A DNA stretch of 64,000 bases, taken from NCBI GenBank assembly GCA_025363655.1, contig JANYDK010000147.1, forward strand, positions 124,001-188,000, written 5' to 3'. Both the position numbers and the translations under genes were made by a program. The stretch comes from Deltaproteobacteria bacterium. Its GTDB lineage: Bacteria; Myxococcota_A; Polyangia; Polyangiales; JADJMO01. Of the stretch, positions 17,222 to 26,119 are shown one piece after another. The notes below the pieces were generated by a model. The model was not told the DNA's origin and did no database searches. It saw only the letters and a list, made by a program, of their open reading frames with translations. Every line of letters starts with the position of its first letter. The first letter of the stretch is position 1.

Positions 17222-19861
17222 TCAGGAACGAGCTTCGGCCTCTTCGATCGACGTGAGGGCGAGGGCGAGGGCGTCCTTCGCGCGATCGAGGGACGCGCGA
17301 TCTTGCTCCCACTTGTCGAGCGCTCTTTGGGCTCGAGCGGCCTCGCTCTCGAAGCGCGCGGTGATGGCAGCAACCTCCGCGGTGAGACCCTCGATGCGCT
17401 GACCACGCATCCCGATCTCGCCGTTGAGCTGCTCGGCCTTGGCGCGCAGCTCGCCCTTCTCGTTCTCGAGGACGACGATGCGCTGCTTCTCGAACGCCAG
17501 CTCGGAGGACATGGCGGCGATCTTGGCGGAGAGCGTCTCGCCCTCTTCCTTCGCGCGCGCGCCCTTTCCTTCGAGCTCGGCGATGGTCTGCTTGTGCGCC
17601 GCGATCTCTTCGTCGGCGAGCGTCTTCTCGGCCTCGGCGCGGGCCTTCGCTTCGTCGAGTTGGCCTTGTTTGTCGGCTTCCAGCGCCGCCAGCGCGGCCT
17701 GCGACTTCACCTCGGCCTCGGCGAGCTCACGGACGCGACGCTCTTCTTCGGCCTCGGCGGCGCGCTTGGCTTCGGCGAGCTTCTCGTCGCGATCGGTCGC
17801 CACCTCGCGGACCGCTTCGTCCTTTTCGGCGGCCGACTTGGCGAGCGCTTCGTCGCGTTCGGCTTCGAGCTTGGCGTAGCGGTCTTCGGCCGCGTTCTGC
17901 GCCTCGAAGGTCGCCTTGTCGTGCGCCTCGGTGAGCTCCTCTTCGCGCTTCTTCACCGCCTCGGCGCGGGCCTCGAGGCTGGCTGCTTGCGCGTCGGCGA
18001 GCTCGCTCGCGTGCTTGGTTTCGGCCTCGCGGATCGCGTTTTCGTGCTCTTGGCGGAGCCTCGCGCTCTCTTCGGCGTGTGCTTGATCGCGCGCGGCGAG
18101 GGCCGACTCTTGGCCCGTCGTCAGCTCGGCCTCACGCGCAGAGAGGAGCTCGGCGTGCGTCGCCTTCACTTCGGCGAGCGTAGCTTCGTGCCTCGCGTTC
18201 AATTCCGCGAGCGTGGCTTCGTGCGTCGCGTTCAATTCGGCGAGCGTCGCTTCGTGCGTCGCCTTCACCTCTTCGACGGCGGCGAGCGCCGCTGCCGACG
18301 CCTCGCCCATCGCCGCATCGTGCGCCGCCTTCGCTTCTTCGAGCGTCTTCTGGTGCGCGGCTTCGAGCGCCTTGCGCGCCTCGGCGGCGGCTTCGATCGC
18401 CTTTTCGGCCGCTTCGGCGTCGCCCTTCGCCTTTTCGAAGCGCGACTTGAAATCGTCGCCGCGCTTCTGCGCCTGCTCTTTGTCGGCGCGCGCCGCCTCG
18501 AGTTGGGTCTGCGTCGACTCGAGGTGCTTCTGCTGATCGGCGGCCTTGTCCTCGAGCTCCATCTTCGAGCGTTCGTGCGCGAAGAGTTTGTCTTTGACGT
18601 CGAGGTGGCCCTTCTCGTTGGAGACGAGTTGATCCTTGAGGTTGAGGATCTCCTTGTCTTTCTTGTTGAGGGCTTCACGCAGCTCGAGGAACTCGCGGGT
18701 GGAGACGCCGCCTGGACGCCCGCTGCCGGCGACGGGAGGGACCGACGGGGTGAGCGTCGCTTTCAGCTTCGCCGACTCGAGCTCGCTGGTGAGGCGTTTG
18801 ACGTCGTCTTCGAGTTTTTGCGTGCGCCCGGCGTCGTCGGCGGCGCGCTGCGCGGCTTGGCGCGACTCTGCGAGGTCACGTTTCAGCGCATCGACCTCGC
18901 CACGCAGGCCGTCGGCCTCTTCGTCGCTCGAGCTCGAAGCGGCAGCGCCCTCTGCGGCGCGCTTCTGCACGTCGAGCTCGGCCTGCGAGGACTCGAGCTC
19001 GCGACCGAGACGCGAGAGCTCGGCGTCTTGTTCGCGCACGCGTGATTCGATCGCCGAGAGCTTGGCGACCTCACCGCGTGCTGCGGCCAGTTCACGCTCC
19101 AGTCGCTGGGCATCGCTCCGCGCCTTGTCGGCGGAGGCGACCGCGCGGGCGAGCTCTTCCGGATCGGCCCCACCCTTGCCGGGCGGCGTCGCGGAAGCAG
19201 GCGTCGGTGCCACGCGGCTCGGCGTCGCCGACGGACGCGGCGCGGGGTTGGTCTGTCCGCCTGGCGAAGGGCCACCGAGCAAGTTGTCGAAGGCGGCGTC
19301 GGCGAACGCATCCATCTCGGCGTCGGTCTGACGCGGCACCTGCGAGGCGCGTTTTTGCGCCATTTGCTCGCGCAGCCCCGGCGGCAGTTGCCCGACCTGC
19401 GTCATCTCGTCGTCCATCTCGTCGAGGTCGCCGACGATGATCTCGTCCTCGATGAGGATGTCGCCCCCGCTCGGCGCACCGTCGCCGATGGTCGGGAGGA
19501 ACGTCTTCATGTGCTGCAAGAGCTCGCCGAAGGCGATCGGCTTGTGCACGTAGTCTTCGGCGCGCGTTCGCAGCTTCTTGTGCTGCTCGAACGTCTCTTC
19601 CGACGACTCGCTCGACATGATGATGAGCGGAACCCGCATCAGCTGCGGATCTTTCTTCAGCTTGTTGCAGACGCTGAAGCCGTTCATCCGCGGCAGCTCG
19701 ATCGAGAGGAGGATCAAATCGGGCCGCTCGGACATCGCCTGCGAGAGCCCGGCGTTGCCGTCGTCGACCACCGTGACTGCACAACCGAGCTTGCTGAGCT
19801 CGCGGCGAAGCTCACCGGCGAACGCTGCGTCGTGCTCGAAGACGAGGACCTTGGTGCTCAT
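17222..19861 (-). CDS. FrzS-like pseudo-receiver with long coiled coil
   Basis: 879 residues. Residues 1-120 form a CheY-like receiver fold (MSTKVLVFEHDAAFAGEL...VPLIIMSS...AEDYVHKP), but the phosphoacceptor position is Ser53 (PDLILLSIELPRMNG) where receivers have Asp. The conserved Lys (about 107) remains. A flexible linker (about 150-230) leads to some 620 residues of Ala/Glu/Lys/Arg-rich coiled coil. The architecture (pseudo-receiver, linker, long coiled coil) matches FrzS, the Myxococcus xanthus polar motility protein whose receiver also lacks the Asp. I therefore infer a scaffold or polarity role rather than a phosphorelay. ATG 19859-19861 was chosen; a GTG at 19877-19879 is an alternative. 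The gene stands alone and ends at a hairpin terminator. Confidence 0.75.
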   Translation of the reverse strand: MSTKVLVFEHDAAFAGELRRELSKLGCAVTVVDDGNAGLSQAMSERPDLILLSIELPRMNGFSVCNKLKKDPQLMRVPLIIMSSESSEETFEQHKKLRTRAEDYVHKPIAFGELLQHMKTFLPTIGDGAPSGGDILIEDEIIVGDLDEMDDEMTQVGQLPPGLREQMAQKRASQVPRQTDAEMDAFADAAFDNLLGGPSPGGQTNPAPRPSATPSRVAPTPASATPPGKGGADPEELARAVASADKARSDAQRLERELAAARGEVAKLSAIESRVREQDAELSRLGRELESSQAELDVQKRAAEGAAASSSSDEEADGLRGEVDALKRDLAESRQAAQRAADDAGRTQKLEDDVKRLTSELESAKLKATLTPSVPPVAGSGRPGGVSTREFLELREALNKKDKEILNLKDQLVSNEKGHLDVKDKLFAHERSKMELEDKAADQQKHLESTQTQLEAARADKEQAQKRGDDFKSRFEKAKGDAEAAEKAIEAAAEARKALEAAHQKTLEEAKAAHDAAMGEASAAALAAVEEVKATHEATLAELNATHEATLAELNARHEATLAEVKATHAELLSAREAELTTGQESALAARDQAHAEESARLRQEHENAIREAETKHASELADAQAASLEARAEAVKKREEELTEAHDKATFEAQNAAEDRYAKLEAERDEALAKSAAEKDEAVREVATDRDEKLAEAKRAAEAEEERRVRELAEAEVKSQAALAALEADKQGQLDEAKARAEAEKTLADEEIAAHKQTIAELEGKGARAKEEGETLSAKIAAMSSELAFEKQRIVVLENEKGELRAKAEQLNGEIGMRGQRIEGLTAEVAAITARFESEAARAQRALDKWEQDRASLDRAKDALALALTSIEEAEARS
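18174..18270 (-). repeat. 33-base in-frame repeats encoding an 11-residue coiled-coil unit
   Basis: About three near-identical 33-base units encode THEATLAELNA-like hendecads inside the FrzS-like coiled coil. The 11-residue period keeps the frame, so gain or loss of units would change coiled-coil length without truncation. Confidence 0.7.
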
Positions 19862-19951
19862 ATTTTTGCCAGCAATCACGGTATCGGGCCGAGCGCCTGG
19901 GGGTCAACGACCCTTTCGAGGCCGACTCTTTCATTTCACCAGCGACTACGA

Positions 19952-20914
19952 CTACAGCTTCCCCGACCGGTGCAAGCGTTCACGCAGGCGTAGGAGCGCG
20001 AGACGATTCGCCTCGGGAAATGGGTCTTGCGCCGCGTGTGCGTAGTAGGTGGGCAAATCGACCACCGAAAAGCCGCGGTGACGTTCCGCGTCGCGCGGAT
20101 GACGGTCGAGCCAGTCGAGGAGGATCGAGAGCGCTCGCGCGCTGCTGCCGCGCAAGTCGTGGAGGAGAATGACGCCCTGACCGGCGAAGAGGAGCTGTTG
20201 TTCGAGGCGGTGCGCGAGCCGCTCGGGATCGTCCTCGAGGGTGTCTTGCGCGTCGATCGTCCAGAGCACCAACTCGTCGTGACGCGCGGCAAGCACCGAT
20301 CGCGCCGCCGGCGAGAGCGTGCCGTAGGGTGGCCGAAACCAACGCGGCATCTCGCCCGTCGCTTGCGCGATGAGCAGCGCCGAGCGATCGATTTGTCCTT
20401 CGAGGAAGGGTACATCGTCACCGTCGAGCGCGAGGTGATCGAGGCCGTGGTTGCCGATGAAGTGCCCTTTGGCGACCAGGCTCTGGGCGACGCGTCGATG
20501 GAGCTCGGCGACCACACCGACCCCGGCCAGGCGCGAGCCGTTGAGGAAGAACGTTCCCTTGACGTGGTGCGCTTCGAGGATGCGCAACACCTCGACCGTG
20601 GTCCCGACCCCGGGCCCGTCGTCGAACGTCAACGTCACCTCGCCCGAGCCCTGGGCACCTTCCGCGAGAATTCCCGCACGATCGAGGTCGACGGTGGGGT
20701 TCTTCGACGCGCTCTCGAGGTCGGCGAACGCGTCCGGCGAGAGCGTGCTCTCGAGCGTCTCGAAGGTGATGCGACGCGGAGGAGCCTCGGGGGAAGACGG
20801 GCGAGACTCCCACGAGATCGATGGATGCGTGGAAAACGCGGCAATCGACGCGCACGCGATCGCCAGCGCGGTGACGAGCACCGAACCGTTGCGCGCGAGT
20901 CGAGCCGACGACAT
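19952..20914 (-). CDS. Secreted polysaccharide deacetylase (NodB family)
   Basis: 320 residues with an N-terminal membrane or signal segment (GSVLVTALAIACASIAAF). The NodB homology domain shows motif 1 TFDDGPG (about 96-102), motif 2 GNHGLDH (metal-binding HxxxH), motif 3 RPPYG, motif 4 LWTIDAQD and motif 5 ILLHD. These give the metal ligands and catalytic base expected for de-N-acetylation of a GlcNAc-containing glycan, perhaps peptidoglycan or an exopolysaccharide. The substrate cannot be told from sequence. The enzyme is probably periplasmic or membrane-tethered. The gap of about 155 bases upstream (20915-21070) contains copy 2 of the dispersed hairpin repeat. Confidence 0.9.
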   Translation of the reverse strand: MSSARLARNGSVLVTALAIACASIAAFSTHPSISWESRPSSPEAPPRRITFETLESTLSPDAFADLESASKNPTVDLDRAGILAEGAQGSGEVTLTFDDGPGVGTTVEVLRILEAHHVKGTFFLNGSRLAGVGVVAELHRRVAQSLVAKGHFIGNHGLDHLALDGDDVPFLEGQIDRSALLIAQATGEMPRWFRPPYGTLSPAARSVLAARHDELVLWTIDAQDTLEDDPERLAHRLEQQLLFAGQGVILLHDLRGSSARALSILLDWLDRHPRDAERHRGFSVVDLPTYYAHAAQDPFPEANRLALLRLRERLHRSGKL

Positions 20915-21010
20915 CTCGACCGATCGTGGCGTGACCCACCGTCACCGGCAAAGGAAGCCGCGAGGATCGAAGTGCTTATCGAAGTATTTCAGACGAGACT
21001 TTCTCGTGTC

Positions 21011-21071
21011 GCCAAAGATTGCTTCGCGACTTTGGCCTTCGGTCAATCTCGCTGCGCTCGGTTGCCGAAGC
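21011..21071 (+). repeat. Dispersed double-hairpin repeat, copy 2
   Basis: 61 bases, near-identical to the minus-strand element at 6431-6493. It keeps both stems, GCCAAAG/CTTTGGC and CTTCGG/CCGAAG. Its right end abuts and shares a base with the stop codon (21071-21073) of the lectin lipoprotein gene, so it sits in that gene's 3' untranslated region. The rest of the 20915-21070 gap shows nothing else recognisable. Confidence 0.75.
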
Positions 21072-21871
21072 TACTCGCGTTCGCAGATGAGGCTGAGCTT
21101 GCGATTGCAGTCTTCGTCGGCCCAGCCGGTCGAGGTCTCGCGCACGCAACTTCCCGAGCCGTTGGGCTCGCCGCCCTTCCAACCGTCGAACGACGCGGTC
21201 TCGCCGGTGACCCATTTGTAGTCGGTCTTGAAGAAGGTGCCCGCCGTTCGATTGAGGCCGATCCAGCACTCGCCGGTGCCGCAGAGCGTGGCGACGACCG
21301 AGCTCTCTCCGCTCGAGGTGATGGTCACGAGGTGCGTGCCGGCGCGACCGGCGCAATCGCCTTTGGCCTCGTCCCACTTTTCACCGCCACCGGGCGAGAC
21401 GACGAAATAGCAGTGACCGCCGAACGCGACCTCTCCGCCGCCGGTGTCACAAGCGACCGCAGTGTCGGGCGGAGGCGTGGTGTCGGGCGGAGGTGTGGTG
21501 TCGGGTGGAGGCGTGGTGTCGGGTAGAGGCGTGGTGTCGGGCGGAGGCGTGGTGTCGGGCGGAGGCTTCGTGTCCGGCGGCGGGGTCGTGTCCGTCGGCG
21601 GAGTGGTGTCGGGCGGCGGCTTGGTGTCGACGCCGATCGTCGAGTCGACGGGCGCGTCGGAAGGCTTCGAGTCGCCCGGCGAGACGTCGATGCCACCATC
21701 GAAGCCGGGACTACCGGTGTCGGGGGGCATGGTGTCGAACGAATAGATCGGCCCGTCCTCTCCGCCGTCGACGAGAGGCTCGTCAGGCCCTGCGCCGCTC
21801 GTCGAGAAGCCGCAGGCCGTCAGAAGAATGATGGGGACGATGACGAACGCAGCTCGATGGCTCGATCGCAT
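21071..21871 (-). CDS. C-type lectin-domain lipoprotein with Pro/Asp/Thr stalk
   Basis: 266 residues. The signal peptide has lipobox LTAC, then an acidic linker, then about ten tandem six-residue PPPDTT units (roughly residues 75-140) as a stalk, and a C-terminal C-type lectin-like domain. The domain has GHCYFVV at the start, WIGLNR in the middle, EPN (the mannose-type Ca2+-site tripeptide in classic C-type lectins) and the closing WADEDCNRKLSLICE. Four or more cysteines are placed as expected for the disulfides. It probably binds a surface or prey glycan, but sugar specificity is only suggested by EPN. ATG 21869-21871 was chosen as it directly precedes the signal peptide. Confidence 0.88.
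   Translation of the reverse strand: MRSSHRAAFVIVPIILLTACGFSTSGAGPDEPLVDGGEDGPIYSFDTMPPDTGSPGFDGGIDVSPGDSKPSDAPVDSTIGVDTKPPPDTTPPTDTTPPPDTKPPPDTTPPPDTTPLPDTTPPPDTTPPPDTTPPPDTAVACDTGGGEVAFGGHCYFVVSPGGGEKWDEAKGDCAGRAGTHLVTITSSGESSVVATLCGTGECWIGLNRTAGTFFKTDYKWVTGETASFDGWKGGEPNGSGSCVRETSTGWADEDCNRKLSLICERE
21456..21640 (-). repeat. 18-base repeats encoding PPPDTT stalk
   Basis: About ten degenerate 18-base units (plus-strand core GGCGGAGGCGTGGTGTCG) encode the Pro-Pro-Pro-Asp-Thr-Thr stalk of the lectin lipoprotein. Units differ mainly by single substitutions, as expected for recent slippage expansion. Confidence 0.8.
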
Positions 21872-22031
21872 ATGAAGAGGAAGGTACCCGTTCGCCGGGT
21901 CGTTGCCCACTCCACGCTGCTTTTCGTGGCACCTGATGTACTTTCGTGAAAGTTGTTCTGCGACATGAGCCCAGCTCGGCCGGTGCACGTCTTGAATGAG
22001 GACGGGGCTGGTCCTATCGGGCGGAGTGATG

Positions 22032-23348
22032 ATGAAGAGCGCTTCCCCGGAGCTTCCAGTCGCGGTCGAACGAGAAGAGCAGGTCAAAGCGGCGCCGGCT
22101 GCACGGCCCAAGTTCCGACCTGGCAAGCGCCGCCCCTACGGGCGCATTTTCTTCGCGCTGGTGATCGTCGCAGTGGCCGGCTTCGTCGTCTTCCAGCGCC
22201 TCCGGCCGAAGAGCGTCACCACCACGACCGTCGTCCGCGGCACCGCCATCGATGCCGTCTACGCCACCGCCACCGTCGAAGCGCTCGACCGAGTGACCGT
22301 CAAGGCGAAGCTCGCCGGCGCCGTCCTCGAGCTCAAGGTGCGTGAGGGCGACGTGGTGAAGAAGGGCGACTTGCTCGCGGTCATCGACACGCCCGCGCTC
22401 AAGTTCCAACTGGAGAAGGGGAAGGCCGATCAGTGGGCTGCCTCGCAGCAAGCCGCGCCGGCGTCGCCGCAGCTGGCGGTCATCGAGTCGCAGGCGAAGG
22501 CCACCGAGGCGACGTTGAAGAACGCCCGCGAAGAGCGCGATCGCCTACAAAAACTGGTCGAATCGAGCGCGGCGACGCAGTCCGATCTCGATCGCGCGAA
22601 CAACAACGTCACCATGCTCGAGGCGCAGCTCGCCGCCCAACGCGCGCAGGCGCAGTCGCTGAAAATCGATTTGATGGCCAAGGCGAGCGGCTCGAAGGCG
22701 GCGGTCTCCGAGATCGCCGCCCGCCTCGCCGACGCCGAAGTGCGCGCACCGATCGACGGCGTCGTCCTCGTCCGCAACGTCGACCTCGGCGAGTACGTCC
22801 CCCTCAACGGCGTCCTCTTCAAGATCGGCGACGTCACCAAGCTCATCCTCGAATGTTCCGTCGACGAGGCCGACATCGGCCGCATCGTCGTCGGAAAAAA
22901 AGGCGCCGTTTCGCTCTACGCCTTCCCCAAGCAAGTCTTTCACGGCGAGGTCTTCGAGATCCTCCCCGACGCCGATCGCGCCAAGAAATCGTTCCTCGTC
23001 AAGGTGCGTCTCTCCGACGCGCCGCCGACGTTGCGCAGCGGAATGAGCGCCGAGGTCAACGTCATCGTCGACGAGCACGCGGGCGCACTGCTCGCACCGG
23101 CCGAGGCAATCGACGCCACCAACACCACCTGGGTGCTCCAGGGCGATCGCGTCGAAAAGCGCACGGTCACCGTCGGCGTGCGCGACATGCTCCGCGTCGA
23201 GATTCTCACCGGGCTCGCCGAGGGAGACCAAATCGTCATCGTCGGCATGGACACGCTCACGCCCGGCGTGAAGGTGAAAGCGACCGCGCAGCCGCCGAAC
23301 ATGAACGCGGTGCTCCCCAAGGCGTCGGCCGGAGGCGGCTCGCTGTGA
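22032..23348 (+). CDS. MacA/HlyD-type periplasmic adaptor
   Basis: 438 residues. A short cytoplasmic tail is followed by one membrane helix (IFFALVIVAVAGFVVFQ, about 36-52) and a membrane-fusion-protein fold: lipoyl half-motif VTVKAKLAGAVLELKVREGD, an alpha-hairpin (about 140-215), the second lipoyl half (AEVRAPIDGVVLVRNVDLGE) and beta-barrel and membrane-proximal parts. ATG 22032 was chosen over 22029 because it lies five bases after GGAG. It is the first of five closely spaced genes; its stop overlaps the permease GTG. It probably links an inner-membrane ABC permease to an outer-membrane channel such as the TolC-type protein encoded at 32198. Confidence 0.88.
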   Translation: MKSASPELPVAVEREEQVKAAPAARPKFRPGKRRPYGRIFFALVIVAVAGFVVFQRLRPKSVTTTTVVRGTAIDAVYATATVEALDRVTVKAKLAGAVLELKVREGDVVKKGDLLAVIDTPALKFQLEKGKADQWAASQQAAPASPQLAVIESQAKATEATLKNAREERDRLQKLVESSAATQSDLDRANNNVTMLEAQLAAQRAQAQSLKIDLMAKASGSKAAVSEIAARLADAEVRAPIDGVVLVRNVDLGEYVPLNGVLFKIGDVTKLILECSVDEADIGRIVVGKKGAVSLYAFPKQVFHGEVFEILPDADRAKKSFLVKVRLSDAPPTLRSGMSAEVNVIVDEHAGALLAPAEAIDATNTTWVLQGDRVEKRTVTVGVRDMLRVEILTGLAEGDQIVIVGMDTLTPGVKVKATAQPPNMNAVLPKASAGGGSL

Positions 23349-24673
23349 GCGTCGCCGAAGTGGCGCGAAGGCCGCCTACCGTCGCCCCGCCGCGATCTCG
23401 GCGAGCGTCCGCACCCGCCCTCCGCACCATCGTCTTCGTCGCGTTCCGTCAGCTGTGGGATCGCAAGTTGCTCAACGGCATCGCCGTCGGCGGCGTCACG
23501 CTCGGCGTCCTCACGCTGATCGCGATGAACGGGATCATGCAGGGCTTCCAACAGAAGTTCACGCAATCGATCTTGAAAATAAGCCCCCACGTCACCCTCT
23601 TCGACACCGAGCTGCGGCCCGATCCGCCGCTGCTGACGCGCTACACTGGCAAGTTCGTCGCCGCGCGCATCGCCCACCAGAGCCCGACCGACAGGCAGGC
23701 GCGCATCAAGCGTCCGCAAGAGATCGTCCGCGCGCTCATGCAGCTCCCGGAGGTCGAGGGCGCTGCCGGCTCGCTCTCGGGAATGGTCCTCATCGAGTAC
23801 GGGGGGAAGACGAAATCGCTCGACCTCCGCGGCATCGAGATCGCGCAACAAGAGAAGGTGACGCCGATCTCGCAGTACACGCAGGCCGGGAGCTTCAGCA
23901 CGCTCGCCATCGCCACCGATGGACTCGCCGTCGGGAGCGGCGTCGCCCAAGACATGGGCCTCAAGCTCGGCGACGTCGTCCACGCGGCGGCGCCGGGCGG
24001 CCAGCCGCTCGATTTGAAGATCGTCGCCATCTACGAAGCGGGGGTACCTCCCGTCGACAAGACCCGCGGCTACACCCTCCTCCGCACGGCGCAGACGCTT
24101 CTCGGACGCCCCGACACCATCGGTCGCATCGAGGTGCGCCTGCGCGATCCGGACGACGCGATGCGGGTGAACGATCGCATCGAGCGCATGTTCGGCTACG
24201 ACGCCGAGAGCTGGAAGGAGACCAACGCCAACTTCCTCTCGCTCTTCGAGATGCAGAACATGATCATCACCTTCGTCATCTCCGCCATCTTGCTCGTCGG
24301 CGGCTTCGGCATCCTCGCCATCCAGATCATGATCGTCCTGCAAAAGCAGCGCGACATCGCGATCATGCGCTCGGTCGGCTTTCGTCGCAGCGACATCCTC
24401 CGCATCTTCCTCTTGCAGGGCGTGATCGTCGCGCTCATCGGCGGCCTCATCGGCGACGGGCTCGGCAAGCTGGCGCTGGTGCAGCTCGGCAAGCTCAAGG
24501 TGCACAGCGAGGGCCTGGTGAAGAGCGACACCTTCCTCGTCTGGGAAGACCCGAAATTCTACGTCTATGGCATCGTCTTCGCGATCGTCGTCGGCGTCAT
24601 CGCGTCGCTCATTCCGGCGTGGCGCGGCTCCAAGGTCGAGCCCGTCGACGTGCTCCGCGGGCAAATCGGTTAG
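23345..24673 (+). CDS. FtsX/MacB-type ABC transporter permease
   Basis: 442 residues from GTG 23345, which overlaps the previous stop (GTGA). Topology is typical of MacB/LolC permeases: one N-terminal helix (ILNGIAVGGVTLGVLTLI region), a large periplasmic domain (about 60-290) and three C-terminal helices (IITFVISAILLVGGFGILA, LLQGVIVALIGGLIG, YGIVFAIVVGVIASLIPAW). The cytoplasmic coupling segment is KQRDIAIMRSVGFRRSDI. It ends EPVDVLRGQIG, like MacB. It would work with the adaptor before it and the ATPase after it, moving a lipoprotein, peptide or other substrate by the mechanotransmission mechanism known for this superfamily. Confidence 0.88.
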   Translation: MSVAEVARRPPTVAPPRSRRASAPALRTIVFVAFRQLWDRKLLNGIAVGGVTLGVLTLIAMNGIMQGFQQKFTQSILKISPHVTLFDTELRPDPPLLTRYTGKFVAARIAHQSPTDRQARIKRPQEIVRALMQLPEVEGAAGSLSGMVLIEYGGKTKSLDLRGIEIAQQEKVTPISQYTQAGSFSTLAIATDGLAVGSGVAQDMGLKLGDVVHAAAPGGQPLDLKIVAIYEAGVPPVDKTRGYTLLRTAQTLLGRPDTIGRIEVRLRDPDDAMRVNDRIERMFGYDAESWKETNANFLSLFEMQNMIITFVISAILLVGGFGILAIQIMIVLQKQRDIAIMRSVGFRRSDILRIFLLQGVIVALIGGLIGDGLGKLALVQLGKLKVHSEGLVKSDTFLVWEDPKFYVYGIVFAIVVGVIASLIPAWRGSKVEPVDVLRGQIG

Positions 24674-24692
24674 GCGAACGAGAGATTTCCTC

Positions 24693-25478
24693 ATGATCGA
24701 ACCGACCACGCGCACCTACGACCCCGAAGATGACGATCTGCTCCCTCCCGACTCGCACCGCGTCTACGCGCAAGGTGCGCCGGCGGAAGATTCGATCGTC
24801 GAGACGCGCGGCGTCTATCGAGTGCTCGGCGGCTCCGGCACGCTTCGGCAGGTCATCCTCCACGACATCACGCTGAAAATTCCGCGCGGCGAATTCGTCG
24901 CCCTCACCGGCGCCAGCGGCAGCGGCAAGTCGACGCTCCTCTATCTCCTCGGCGCCCTCGATCGGCCGAGCGAAGGGGAAATCTGGCTCGATGGCGTCGA
25001 GATCTCTTCGCTCGACGACGACGATCGCGCCGGCTTTCGCAACGAGCGGCTCGGCTTCGTCTTCCAGTTCCACTTCCTGCTTCCCGAGTTCTCGGTCCTC
25101 GAGAACGTCACCTTGCCGATGATCCGCCGCGGCGTTCACCGCGATGAAGCCGATGAGCGCGGTTACGACGTGCTCGAGCTCCTCGGCCTCAGCGAGCTGT
25201 GGAAACGGCGCCCCGGGCAGCTCTCGGGAGGACAACAGCAACGCGTGTCCATCGCCCGCGCCGTCGCCAACGATCCGGCGATCATCCTCGCCGACGAGCC
25301 GACCGGCAACCTCGACTCGAAGAACGGCGCGCTCGTCTTCGAAGTCTTCGGCGAGCTCGCGCGCAACCAAGGTCGGACCATCGTCATGGTGACCCACGAC
25401 GGGAACTTCGCCGACCGAACCGACCGGCAAATCAAGCTTCGCGATGGTCACGTCATCGAGGACGTGCGACAGCGCTGA
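24693..25478 (+). CDS. LolD/MacB-type ABC transporter ATPase
   Basis: 261 residues from ATG 24693. It carries an acidic N-terminal extension of about 40 residues (MIEPTTRTYDPEDDDLLPP) before a standard nucleotide-binding domain: Walker A GASGSGKST, Q-loop FQFHFLLPEFS, signature LSGGQQQRVSIARA, Walker B IILADEPTGNLDS and H-loop VTHD. The LLPEFS-V-x-EN-V and LSGGQQQRV motifs are typical of LolD/FtsE/MacB ATPases. It lies 19 bases after the permease gene and should energise it. Confidence 0.93.
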   Translation: MIEPTTRTYDPEDDDLLPPDSHRVYAQGAPAEDSIVETRGVYRVLGGSGTLRQVILHDITLKIPRGEFVALTGASGSGKSTLLYLLGALDRPSEGEIWLDGVEISSLDDDDRAGFRNERLGFVFQFHFLLPEFSVLENVTLPMIRRGVHRDEADERGYDVLELLGLSELWKRRPGQLSGGQQQRVSIARAVANDPAIILADEPTGNLDSKNGALVFEVFGELARNQGRTIVMVTHDGNFADRTDRQIKLRDGHVIEDVRQR

Positions 25479-25480
25479 GC

Positions 25481-26119
25481 GTGGTGCTCCTCGACGCTCG
25501 CGACTTGGTGGTCCGACTCGGCGGCCGACTCGTGCTCGAAGGCGCGTCGCTCATGCTCGAAGCCGGCGAGGTCGTCGGCATCTCGGGCGCGTCGGGTAGC
25601 GGAAAGTCCACGTTTCTCCGCGCGCTTGCGTTGCTTACCCCGCTCGCTTCCGGCGCCATCTTCCTCGACGGCGTCGATCACGAGCAGCTCGAGCCGACGG
25701 CCTATCGTCGCGCCGTCGGGTATGTCGCGCAAAACGCGCCGATGCTCGGTGGCACGGTCGCCAACGACTTGGAGACGGGTCTGGTGCTCGCGGGCAAGCA
25801 GCTCGATCGCGCAGGGGTCGCCCGTCTCCTCGACGAGGTCGGGCTCGCGGCCAGCTTCGCCAATCGGACCGGCGCCGAGCTCTCGGTCGGAGAGCGCAGT
25901 CGCGTCGCTCTCGCCCGCGCGCTCGCGCTCGAGCCCTCGGTCCTCCTCGTCGACGAACCGACCGCGCCGCTCGACCCGACGTCGGCGACGCGGGTGCTGG
26001 AGCTCCTCAAGACGCGTGCGCGCGGAGGCCTTTCGGTGATCGTGGTCACGCACGTCGAAGCACACCTCGACGTCCTCGACTGCCGTCGCCTGGTCTGCGA
26101 AAGCGGCCGAATCCGATGA
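25481..26119 (+). CDS. FetA/YbbL-type ABC ATPase
   Basis: 212 residues from GTG 25481, two bases after the previous stop. It is a short nucleotide-binding domain with Walker A GASGSGKST, Q-loop YVAQNAPMLGGTV, a divergent signature ELSVGERSRVALARA (LSVGE in place of LSGGQ), Walker B VLLVDEPTAPLDP and H-loop VTHV. It overlaps the FetB-type gene by four bases, the arrangement of fetA-fetB in enterobacteria. It probably powers that permease rather than the FtsX-type one. Confidence 0.88.
   Translation: MVLLDARDLVVRLGGRLVLEGASLMLEAGEVVGISGASGSGKSTFLRALALLTPLASGAIFLDGVDHEQLEPTAYRRAVGYVAQNAPMLGGTVANDLETGLVLAGKQLDRAGVARLLDEVGLAASFANRTGAELSVGERSRVALARALALEPSVLLVDEPTAPLDPTSATRVLELLKTRARGGLSVIVVTHVEAHLDVLDCRRLVCESGRIR

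Noticed and set aside
17201..19045. Plus-strand open frame antisense to the coiled-coil gene
   Set aside because: It mirrors the coiled-coil codons (Leu/Arg-rich) and has no ribosome-binding site or motif; the minus-strand product has a receiver domain.
20915..21010. Possible small gene in the gap before the hairpin repeat
   Set aside because: No start with a ribosome-binding site and no recognisable motif; the frames are short and Arg-rich.
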